Positions 24,833 to 32,465 of a stretch of DNA of 64,000 nt are shown here, piece after piece. Each line of letters starts with the position of its first letter. Positions within the stretch are counted from its first letter, which is position 1. The notes below the pieces were generated by a model. It worked only from the letters and a program-made list of their open reading frames with translations. It did no database searches and was not told the origin of the DNA. The translations under genes and the position numbers were made by a program. The DNA is from an uncultured Campylobacter sp. (GTDB lineage Bacteria > Campylobacterota > Campylobacteria > Campylobacterales > Campylobacteraceae), in assembly GCF_937996225.1 (NCBI RefSeq), contig NZ_CALKTC010000083.1:1-64000 (forward strand). The letters run 5' to 3'.

Positions 24833-26058
24833 TGCAAAATCCAAGCAAGCTAAGACCGTTTTTCGAAAACATCGAGTACGAGCGCGAGGGCGCGAATATG
24901 ATCTTAAATTTCGGTCCGCAGCATCCAAGCGCGCACGGCCAGCTAAAGCTAGTGCTGGAGCTTGACGGCGAGCGAATCGTGCGAGCCCGCCCGGGCGTGG
25001 GCTACATGCACCGAGGCATCGAAAAGATGGCAGAAAATATGATCTACGCAGAATTTGTTCCCGTAACGGACCGCGTCGATTACGTCGCATCTGGCTCGAA
25101 CAACTACGGCTTTTGCGCCGCGGTCGAGAAGCTTTGCGGCATCGAAGTGCCGCGCCGCGCGCAGATCATCCGCACAATCTTGCTGGAGCTTAATCGCATC
25201 AGCTCGCACCTTCTATTTTTGGGTACTCACGCGCTTGACATCGGCGCGATGACGGTATTTCTATACTGCTTTCGCTCGCGCGAATACATACTTGATCTCA
25301 TAGAAAAATACTGCGGTGCGCGCCTTACGCACAATAATATCAAAATCGGCGGCGTATTTTTGGATCTGCCTAACGGCTGGATAGAGGAGATGTTGAAATT
25401 TTGCGATGAATTTCCGAGCGACATTAAAGAATTTGAAGATATGCTCGATACGAATAGAATTTGGCTGATGCGAACCGAGGGCGTGGGCGTGATCTCGCAC
25501 GAAGATGCCCTTAGCTGCGGCTGTAGCGGAGTGAGCTTGCGCGCTAGCGGACATGCGTGGGATATCCGAAAAGAAGAGCCATACCTCATCTACGACGAGC
25601 TTGATTTCGACGTGCCGTATGCGAGTGAGGGCGATTGCTACGCGCGATATAAGTGCTATATGGCGGAGATGCGCGAGAGCCTTAAAATTCTGCGCCAGTG
25701 CGCGAAGCACTATTCGCTGAGCGATCCGCAAATTTTAGCGATCGATCCCGCTTACGTAAATCCTAGCAAAGAGCAGATCATGACGCAAAACTACTCGCTG
25801 ATGCAGCATTTCGTACTGGTTACGCAGGGCTTACGCCCGCCCGTGGGCGAAATTTACGCCGCGAGCGAGAGCCCTAAGGGCGAGCTTGGATTTTATATCC
25901 GCTCGATGGGCGAAAGCCGCCCGTACCGCCTTAAGATCCGCGCGCCGAGCTTTTGGCATTGCGCGGTCTATGAGGAAATTTTACCCGGGCAGTATCTTGC
26001 CGACGCCGCGGCGATCATCGGCAGCACTAATATTATCTTAGGCGAGGTGGATCGATGA
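24832..26058 (+). CDS. nuoD: NADH-quinone oxidoreductase subunit D
   Basis: NuoD (408 aa) is the 49-kDa-type subunit that forms the quinone site with NuoB. Characteristic stretches are ILNFGPQHPSAHGQLKLVLELDGE (about 23-46), GVGYMHRGIEKMAENMIYAEF (about 56-76, with the HRGxEK motif), RISSHLLFLGTHALDIGAMT and the C-terminal PSFWHCAVYEEILPGQYLADAAAIIGSTNIILGEVDR. Separate nuoC and nuoD (not fused) is the campylobacter arrangement. It overlaps the next gene by 4 bases. Confidence 0.97.
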   Translation: MQNPSKLRPFFENIEYEREGANMILNFGPQHPSAHGQLKLVLELDGERIVRARPGVGYMHRGIEKMAENMIYAEFVPVTDRVDYVASGSNNYGFCAAVEKLCGIEVPRRAQIIRTILLELNRISSHLLFLGTHALDIGAMTVFLYCFRSREYILDLIEKYCGARLTHNNIKIGGVFLDLPNGWIEEMLKFCDEFPSDIKEFEDMLDTNRIWLMRTEGVGVISHEDALSCGCSGVSLRASGHAWDIRKEEPYLIYDELDFDVPYASEGDCYARYKCYMAEMRESLKILRQCAKHYSLSDPQILAIDPAYVNPSKEQIMTQNYSLMQHFVLVTQGLRPPVGEIYAASESPKGELGFYIRSMGESRPYRLKIRAPSFWHCAVYEEILPGQYLADAAAIIGSTNIILGEVDR

Positions 26059-26285
26059 AGCGATATGATTTAAGGCATCTGGGCGATAAATTTTTAAACC
26101 GCATGGGCGAAATTTTAAAAAATTCCGCTCGCGGCGAGACGATGATCTTTATGTTTGAGATAGGCGATTTCAGCGCAGTTCAAAAAAGCGCCGATCTAGT
26201 TGATGGGTTAAATTCCACGCTATTAAATTCCATCCGATATAACCAGGTCGATTGGATGATAGTCGCAAAAAAGGGGAGAATATGA
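26055..26285 (+). CDS. Short complex I-associated protein in the nuoE position
   Basis: A 76-residue soluble protein between nuoD and nuoG. It lacks the four cluster-binding cysteines of true NuoE (there is no cysteine at all). Campylobacter and Helicobacter complex I is known to lack NuoE and NuoF, with two unique proteins in their place, and to take electrons from flavodoxin rather than NADH; this is the first of that pair (compare Cj1575c of C. jejuni, from memory). It overlaps nuoD by 4 bases and the next gene by 4 bases (ATGA), so translation is tightly coupled. Confidence 0.85.
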   Translation: MKRYDLRHLGDKFLNRMGEILKNSARGETMIFMFEIGDFSAVQKSADLVDGLNSTLLNSIRYNQVDWMIVAKKGRI

Positions 26286-26989
26286 AAATTTTAAATTTTG
26301 CGCCGCTACTTAGACTGCAAAGTCCGGGGCTTACGGAAGGTTTTAAACACGCTAAAATTTTAAGCGTATCGCCGTTGCAAGATCCGTATTTAGAAAGTGA
26401 GCTGATTAAATGCGAGATCGGCGCGCAAAACTTCGTGCTGGCGCTAATCTGCGCGAGCTTTTGCGACGAGCCATATTTCGCGGAGCTGGATCTGGAGTAT
26501 CTAAACGGCGAAAGCAACGTGGGCGAGGAGGAGATCGAACAGATCGCGGAGTTTTTACGGGGAGGCTGCGATGCGCTTTTGATCGACGATGCGCTTATTA
26601 AAACTCATCCCGATGCCGAAAATATCAAAGCTTTTCTGTCTCTCATAGCGGCAGAATTCGGAGTTAAAATTTTAAACTTACGCGGCGAGCAAATGGAGCT
26701 AGCCGCACCGCATGCGGTAAATTTAAGCCCGCTTAAAGAGCCTATGAACTTCGACGGCGCCGTGGTTTTCAAACACGATGCGGATGATCGGCTCGTCGGC
26801 GGAGTGTATTTTAGTATGGTCGCAAAGATCAAATACGGCGATCGCGTCCGCATCAAAACGCCGCATTTAAATTTGGAAAAAGAATTTATCCAAGAGGGGT
26901 GGATAAATGGCGCGATCGCGCTTCTGGGCTCCGGCGGACGGGGCTTTAGCGGCTATAATTTCGAACTAGCCGAAATTTCTAAGGTTTAA
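26282..26989 (+). CDS. Complex I-associated protein in the nuoF position
   Basis: A 235-residue soluble protein replacing NuoF. No FMN or NADH-binding glycine motif of NuoF (GAGAYICGEE type) and no cluster-binding cysteine set is present, so it cannot be an NADH dehydrogenase module. The C-terminal half (about 165-230, RVRIKTPHLNLEKEF, GAIALLGSGGRGFSGYNFELAEIS) is the best conserved-looking part. It probably adapts NuoG to flavodoxin in the campylobacter-type enzyme (compare Cj1574c). Start ATG at 26282 follows AAGGGGAGAAT and overlaps the previous stop; a longer frame upstream is not used. Confidence 0.83.
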   Translation: MKILNFAPLLRLQSPGLTEGFKHAKILSVSPLQDPYLESELIKCEIGAQNFVLALICASFCDEPYFAELDLEYLNGESNVGEEEIEQIAEFLRGGCDALLIDDALIKTHPDAENIKAFLSLIAAEFGVKILNLRGEQMELAAPHAVNLSPLKEPMNFDGAVVFKHDADDRLVGGVYFSMVAKIKYGDRVRIKTPHLNLEKEFIQEGWINGAIALLGSGGRGFSGYNFELAEISKV

Positions 26990-26990
26990 A

Positions 26991-29699
26991 ATGGCAAAGA
27001 TCACGATCGACGGTAAAGCTTGCGAGTGCGACGATGGCGAGTACATCTTGCAGGTCGCGCGTCGCTGCGGCGTTTTTATCCCTGCGCTTTGTTATCTAAG
27101 CGGCGGTACGCCGACGCTCGCATGCAGACTTTGTATGGTCGAAGCGGACGGCAAGCGCGTCTATAGCTGCAACGCCAAGGCCAAGGACGGCATGGTCATT
27201 TACAGCCGCAGCCCCGAGATCGACGCCGAGCGAGAGGCGATCACGCAGGTTTATTGTATCAACCATCCGATGGCGTGCGGGGTTTGCGATCAAAGCGGCG
27301 AGTGCGAACTTCAAAATTTAGCCCATCTGATGCGCACAAACGCCCAAAGCTACGCCATCCGCGATACGGCGCGCGAGGTGCAGGATTGGGGATATTTGAG
27401 CTATGATCCTAGCCTTTGCATCGTTTGCGAGCGCTGTATCACCGCCGCGAAAGACCGCTTGGGCGTAGATGCGTTTAAGCTCGTTCCGCGCGGCGGAGAC
27501 GCGCCGAGTAAGGAGCAAAAGGACGCGATGCCAAAAGACGCCTACGCCGTGTGGAACAAGCTGCAAAAAAGCCTAATCGCGCGGGTAAATGAAAATGACG
27601 ATTGCGTAAACTATGGCGAGAGCGCGGCGGTCTGCCCGACTGGAGCTCTGGTAGAGCGCGCGTTTAAATACGTTTCAAACGCCTGGGAGCTGCGTCAAAT
27701 CCCCGCTTCCAACCCGCACAGCAGCGATTGCGAGCTGCTTTATTACGAGATCAAGCGCCGCGGCATAGGCGAGCCGCGTGAAAAAATTTATCGCGTTAGC
27801 AGCGACATAAATTTTAGCGTCCTACATGCAGGAGCGCGCTTCGGCTGGGATTTTTCAAACGAACGGGCGAGCAAAAACGAAGCGGTTTTTAGCCGTATCG
27901 TGCGCGGTATCGAGGATGGCGAGATCAAAAATATTAAATTTAATAGCTTCATCACCAATGAGGAAGCTCGGATTTTAGAGCTTTTGCGGCAAAAATTTAA
28001 GCTCGCTTTGATTAACGACGAAGCGCTTGCGTATCAAAAATTCCTGCGCGAATTTTCTAAGCTTAGCGGCACGAAATTTTATAATGCGGATTCGCATGCG
28101 ATTAAAAATAGCGATTTCATCGTTGTTTGCGGCACGTTTTTACGTAGCGACGCGCCAAATTTGGGCTATGCGGTAAACAGCGCCTGCAAGCTAAATAAGG
28201 CAAGCGGGATCTATTTTCATCCGTTTTGCGACGAGGGCATTAAGGGTTTTGGCAAAAATTTTATCCATCAGCCGCACGCTGCGGGCTTGGAGGCACAGAT
28301 CCTGCTTTGGATCTTGCAAAAGTTCGGGCGCGATCTACCTGAGTGGCTGGATGCGAAACTCGCGGCGGAATTTGAAATTTCGCGCGCCGCGGCGAAGGAA
28401 AATTTAGACGAGAAATCCGCAGATTCGCAAAATCTTGAGAATTCTGCGGAGGCAAATGGCTCTGGGAACGTTGCAAGTGCGAGCGGTGCCGAAAATTCCG
28501 CAAGCGCGGACGGCAACGCTGAAAATTCCGCAAAAAATTCCGCGCAGAATTCCGAAAATCCTGCGGAAAGTAAAATTTCAAATTTTGCCTGCGCGCTAGG
28601 TCTGGACGAGCAAAAAATAGATGAAATTTTGGCTAAAAAGGAGCGTTTTTCGCTTATCATCGGCGAGGATTTTATCCGCACGCCAAATAGCGCCATGCTT
28701 GCGCGCCTGGCGGGTTTAGTGCAGCGCTACACGCCATTTAAGGTGCTATTGGTGCCGCCGCGCACGAACAGCCTGGGCGTCGCGCTCATCTGTGAGCTTA
28801 GCGCGCAAGAAAATGCGGGCGAGACGCTAGGCTACAATGAAGCGGGCGATATTAGTTTCGGCGTGCTGGAAGCGGATCTGGATGCGCCTAGCTTAGTGCA
28901 GCAGGAGGGTACGTTTACGAACTACGACAAGCGCGTGGTGCCTAGCAATGCGGCGCTTGATTACGGCGGATACGAGCTAAACGATATTGCCTGTGCGCTT
29001 GGGGTTTGCGCGGAGCACGCGATCGGCTATACGCCGAGCTTGGGCGCGGATTTTGAGCCGATTAAATTTGACGATTTAGAAAATTTCTACGACAACGGCG
29101 GCGCAAATCATCGCGGATATGAGTTGCAAAACAAGGAGCTTGCCGCAAGCGAGGATGAGTTTGAAATTTTGCTTTCCGCGCCACTTAGCGCGGGCGCGGG
29201 CGAAATTTTAATCTATGAGGCAAATCCGCTGCATCAATTCAATAAATTTAGCGGCGCAAGCAGCGGGCTGGGCGAAGCGGGCGCGCTGTATCTAAGCCCT
29301 AGTATCGCCGAAAACTTGGGCGTGAGCGCAGGCGACGTCGTTAAAATTTACCAAGCAGACGGCGCGGGCCATGATGAAAAAACTAGCTGCGCGCGTAAAA
29401 CGGGCGCCGCTGATAATGAAAGCGACAAAAGCGGCGCTAGTCGTGCTAAAAAAACGGATCGCGCAAGCGGCGCGCATAAAGCCGATACTGCCGGTAATGA
29501 AAATAGCGAAAGCGGCGCAGAGGGGCTCGTAAGCTTAAAGCGCGAAATCGTCGCTAGCGTAAAGATCGATCCAGGCTTTAGCGGGGCGTATCTGCCGTAT
29601 TTTGACGAGAAGCTTCGCGGCGAGATATTTTTCAAAACCTCGCGCTATGCAAGCGTGAAAATCGAGAAAATTTCAAATTCCAAAGGAGAGGGCAGATGA
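26991..29699 (+). CDS. nuoG: NADH-quinone oxidoreductase subunit G with two low-complexity insertions
   Basis: NuoG (902 aa) is the large iron-sulfur subunit of the peripheral arm. The N-terminal 2Fe-2S and 4Fe-4S binding domain is complete (CRLCMVEADGKRVYSCNAKAKDG split over about 46-65, HPMACGVCDQSGECELQNLA about 92-111, CIVCERCITAAKDRLG about 142-157, then CVNYGESAAVCPTGAL). The remainder is a molybdopterin-oxidoreductase-like domain without cofactor. Two stretches look inserted: about residues 467-531, rich in ENSA/NSA, and about 790-845, rich in K/S/G/A with AGNENSESGAE. Both fall between conserved blocks and are in frame. nuoH starts 4 bases before the stop. Confidence 0.93.
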   Translation: MAKITIDGKACECDDGEYILQVARRCGVFIPALCYLSGGTPTLACRLCMVEADGKRVYSCNAKAKDGMVIYSRSPEIDAEREAITQVYCINHPMACGVCDQSGECELQNLAHLMRTNAQSYAIRDTAREVQDWGYLSYDPSLCIVCERCITAAKDRLGVDAFKLVPRGGDAPSKEQKDAMPKDAYAVWNKLQKSLIARVNENDDCVNYGESAAVCPTGALVERAFKYVSNAWELRQIPASNPHSSDCELLYYEIKRRGIGEPREKIYRVSSDINFSVLHAGARFGWDFSNERASKNEAVFSRIVRGIEDGEIKNIKFNSFITNEEARILELLRQKFKLALINDEALAYQKFLREFSKLSGTKFYNADSHAIKNSDFIVVCGTFLRSDAPNLGYAVNSACKLNKASGIYFHPFCDEGIKGFGKNFIHQPHAAGLEAQILLWILQKFGRDLPEWLDAKLAAEFEISRAAAKENLDEKSADSQNLENSAEANGSGNVASASGAENSASADGNAENSAKNSAQNSENPAESKISNFACALGLDEQKIDEILAKKERFSLIIGEDFIRTPNSAMLARLAGLVQRYTPFKVLLVPPRTNSLGVALICELSAQENAGETLGYNEAGDISFGVLEADLDAPSLVQQEGTFTNYDKRVVPSNAALDYGGYELNDIACALGVCAEHAIGYTPSLGADFEPIKFDDLENFYDNGGANHRGYELQNKELAASEDEFEILLSAPLSAGAGEILIYEANPLHQFNKFSGASSGLGEAGALYLSPSIAENLGVSAGDVVKIYQADGAGHDEKTSCARKTGAADNESDKSGASRAKKTDRASGAHKADTAGNENSESGAEGLVSLKREIVASVKIDPGFSGAYLPYFDEKLRGEIFFKTSRYASVKIEKISNSKGEGR

Positions 29700-30691
29700 G
29701 CGATAGTGCATTTTATTTCGTAGCTACCGTCTTAAAGGCGCTCGTGATTTTAGCCGTTATTGCGCTGCTCTCGGGGCTTGCGACCTATGCCGAGCGCAAG
29801 GTGCTTGCCTTTATGCAGCGCAGGATCGGGCCCTCTATGGTCGGGCCTGCAGGGCTTTTGCAGGTAGGCGCGGATATGATAAAGCTTTTTACCAAAGAGG
29901 ACGCGATGCCTGCGCGGGCGAATAAGCTTCTTTTTAAAATCGCGCCAATAATATCGGCTACGGGCGCTTTCGTGGCGCTTTCGGTAGTACCGCTGCTGCC
30001 GGAGTTTACGATCGGTGGGCGGACTATACAGCCGATTTTAAGCGATATAAATGTGGGAATTTTATTTTTGCTCGGAGCTAGCGGCACCTGCGTTTATGGT
30101 CTACTGATCGGAGGGCTTGCAAGCTACAATAAATGGGGCACGATAGGCGCGTTTCGCGCGTTTTTGCAGATCACCTGCTTTGAGGTGATAAACGGCCTTA
30201 GCCTGATCCCTATCGTGATGATCACGGGTTCGCTCTCGCTCATCGACATCGTAAGCGCGCAAAGCGGCGGCATTGATAAGTGGTTTATCTGGAAAGAGCC
30301 CGTCTGCTTCGCGCTCTTTCTCATCGCAGCCTTTGTAGAGTGCAACCGCACGCCGCTGTGCCTCACCGAAAACGAAACCGAGATCGTAGCGGGTGCGGGG
30401 ACGGCGTATTCTGGCATGCGCTGGGGTATGTTTTTTATCGGCGAATACGCCAATATCATAACCTACTCCGTCGTTACGACGCTGCTGTTTTTGGGCGGAT
30501 TTAACGCGTTTTGGTTTATCCCTGGCGGCGTTATGATGGTGTTAAAATCAAGCCTCGTGTTTTTCTGCTTCCTATGGGCGCGCGCGGCGTGGCCGCATCT
30601 GCGCCCCGATCAGCTGATGGGGCTTTGCTGGAAAGTCTGCATGCCGTTAGCTCTTGCTTGCGTGCTAATTACCGCGCTAGCGATCGTTTAA
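29696..30691 (+). CDS. nuoH: NADH-quinone oxidoreductase subunit H
   Basis: NuoH (331 aa) is the eight-helix membrane subunit that joins the quinone site to the proton-pumping arm. Signature sequences are YAERKVLAFMQRRIGPSMVGPAG (about 31-53), GLLQVGADMIKLFTKEDAMP, FAAFVECNRTPLCLTENETEIVAG-like loop (about 205-230, with conserved acidic residues) and YSGMRWGMFFIGEYANI. The start overlaps the nuoG stop by 4 bases. nuoI follows after 10 bases with its own GGAGGGCGCG ribosome binding site. Confidence 0.96.
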   Translation: MSDSAFYFVATVLKALVILAVIALLSGLATYAERKVLAFMQRRIGPSMVGPAGLLQVGADMIKLFTKEDAMPARANKLLFKIAPIISATGAFVALSVVPLLPEFTIGGRTIQPILSDINVGILFLLGASGTCVYGLLIGGLASYNKWGTIGAFRAFLQITCFEVINGLSLIPIVMITGSLSLIDIVSAQSGGIDKWFIWKEPVCFALFLIAAFVECNRTPLCLTENETEIVAGAGTAYSGMRWGMFFIGEYANIITYSVVTTLLFLGGFNAFWFIPGGVMMVLKSSLVFFCFLWARAAWPHLRPDQLMGLCWKVCMPLALACVLITALAIV

Positions 30692-30701
30692 GGAGGGCGC
30701 G

Positions 30702-31616
30702 ATGGCAAGATACGCCCAGATCGATAAACGAGCCCCTATTAAATCCGGCGGCGATAAGCTTCGCAGATTCCTAGCTCGCACCTTTAACGGCGAGCTTTTC
30801 GTGGGGCTGTGGGTGGTGCTAAAAAATATGTTTAAGCGCGGCGGCTCGCATACGCTTCGGTATCCTATGGAAAAATTTGTCATGCCGCCTAGATACCGTG
30901 GCGTGCACAAGCTTATGCGCCTGCTTGAAAGCGGCAGCGAACGCTGCATCGGATGTGGCTTGTGCGAGAAGATCTGCGTGGCAAACTGTATCGCGATGGA
31001 GACCGGCCTCGGCAGCGACGGGCGTAAAAAGGTAGATAACTACTCGATAAATTTAGGGCGCTGCGTCTATTGCGGGCTCTGTGCGGACGTCTGCCCCGAG
31101 ATCGCTATCGTGCACGGCTGCGAATATGAGCTTGCTAGCGAACAGCGAGCCTACTACGGCTTCAAAGAGGATCTTTTGATTCGCGGCGAAAATTTATGTT
31201 TAAACGGCGCGGCGCAGGAGTTTGCAGGCTATGGCAGCCTGGATGAAAACGCAGGCGCGCGGATCAAGGTGACGCCGAACGCTTATATAAAAAGCGACGC
31301 CGCAAGCGATGAGCTAAGCTTAAAGAGCGCGGATTCAAATTTAAAAAGCAGCGCCGCGGAAAGCTCCAAAAAAGAGGGCGCCGCTAACGATAAAATTATA
31401 TTTTCAAAGGGCGCGGGCTTAAGCGGCGAAATTTTGGTCGAGCGACAAGACGCCGAGCTGGCAAGCTTAAAGGAAAGTTCCGCTGCAAACGCTGAAAATT
31501 CTAAAGAAAATTACGCTGTCGCTCAAAATTCTACGCTTGATTCGGCGCGGAATTCCAAAGAAAATTCCGCCTCTCAAAGCGCCGAAGATTCTGCCGCGCA
31601 GGGGGAGGAGCAATGA
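30702..31616 (+). CDS. nuoI: NADH-quinone oxidoreductase subunit I with a long C-terminal extension
   Basis: NuoI carries two [4Fe-4S] clusters: the motifs CIGCGLCEKICVANCI (about 86-101) and CVYCGLCADVCPEIAI (about 124-139) are complete. The normal subunit ends near residue 165-215; here 304 residues are encoded, and the last 90 or so are low complexity, serine/alanine/asparagine rich with repeats of ENS, QNS and NSKEN (for example NAENSKENYAVAQNSTLD). Such a tail is not part of the known fold. The same ENS/QNS vocabulary occurs in nuoG, nuoN, queE and the RND transporter of this window. nuoJ overlaps by 4 bases. Confidence 0.93.
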   Translation: MARYAQIDKRAPIKSGGDKLRRFLARTFNGELFVGLWVVLKNMFKRGGSHTLRYPMEKFVMPPRYRGVHKLMRLLESGSERCIGCGLCEKICVANCIAMETGLGSDGRKKVDNYSINLGRCVYCGLCADVCPEIAIVHGCEYELASEQRAYYGFKEDLLIRGENLCLNGAAQEFAGYGSLDENAGARIKVTPNAYIKSDAASDELSLKSADSNLKSSAAESSKKEGAANDKIIFSKGAGLSGEILVERQDAELASLKESSAANAENSKENYAVAQNSTLDSARNSKENSASQSAEDSAAQGEEQ

Positions 31617-32140
31617 TACAAACGCTTGCATTTTATTTTTTCAGCGCGGTTTGCCTGGCGCTTTTCGGCATCAGCGTTTTTAGCAAAAACGTCCTTTACG
31701 CCCTTAGCGCACTGGCTGGCGGCATGGTCTTTATGAGTGGATTTTTCTTTTTGCTGGATGCGGAGTTTTTGGGCGTAGTGCAGATCATAGTCTACACTGG
31801 CGCCGTGATCGTGCTTTACGGCTTCGCGCTGATGTTTTTAGGCGCGGATAAAAACGTAAGCGAGCCGAAAAAGGGCGCAAGGCTATTTTTCGCGCTTAGC
31901 GGCGTGATCGCATTTTTGCTCGTGATTATCGTGCTTGGCGCGGTGGTTGCGAACAACGTAGAAACGCTTAAAATTTTAAATACCGACGATACCGAGGCGC
32001 TTGGGATGATTATCTTTACGAAATATCTGGCGATTTTCGAGCTTGCCGCCGTGATGCTGCTCGTGGCGATGATCTGCGCTATCGTGCTTGCGCATAAGCA
32101 GATGGACGCGAACCTGAGCTACGAAGAGAGCGAGGGATAA
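31613..32140 (+). CDS. nuoJ: NADH-quinone oxidoreductase subunit J
   Basis: NuoJ (175 aa) is a five-helix membrane subunit. The conserved third helix is recognisable (DAEFLGVVQIIVYTGAVIVLYGFALMFLG split around residues 50-75), including the pi-bulge region used in coupling. The start ATG overlaps the end of nuoI by 4 bases and nuoK follows after one base. It carries no insertion. Confidence 0.94.
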   Translation: MIQTLAFYFFSAVCLALFGISVFSKNVLYALSALAGGMVFMSGFFFLLDAEFLGVVQIIVYTGAVIVLYGFALMFLGADKNVSEPKKGARLFFALSGVIAFLLVIIVLGAVVANNVETLKILNTDDTEALGMIIFTKYLAIFELAAVMLLVAMICAIVLAHKQMDANLSYEESEG

Positions 32141-32141
32141 A

Positions 32142-32465
32142 ATGGGTCTAAATCACTATCTGATCGTTGCTGCGATGATGTTTGGGCTCGGGCTTGCGGG
32201 TATGATGAAGCGAAGGAATTTGATAATGCTCTTTTTTTCGAGCGAAATTTTATTAAATGCCGCAAATTTAGCCCTCGTCGCCGTGGCGAAATTTTACGAT
32301 AACATAAACGGCGAAATTTTTGCGCTTTTCATCGTAGCGATCGCCGCGAGCGAGATGGCCGTGGGGCTTGGACTACTCATCTTGTGGTATAAGAAAACAG
32401 GCAGTATCGAACTTGACAGCTTCGTAAACTTTAAAAATCCTTCCAAGGACGGGCCGGATGCTTGA
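32142..32465 (+). CDS. nuoK: NADH-quinone oxidoreductase subunit K
   Basis: NuoK (107 aa) is a small three-helix subunit with the buried glutamates required for proton transfer: one in the FSSEILLNAANLALV helix and one in IVAIAASEMAVGLGLLI. It begins LNHYLIVAAMMFGLGLAGMMKRRNLIM, which is typical. Length is slightly above the family average of 100 owing to a short C-terminal tail. nuoL starts 8 bases before its stop. Confidence 0.95.
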   Translation: MGLNHYLIVAAMMFGLGLAGMMKRRNLIMLFFSSEILLNAANLALVAVAKFYDNINGEIFALFIVAIAASEMAVGLGLLILWYKKTGSIELDSFVNFKNPSKDGPDA

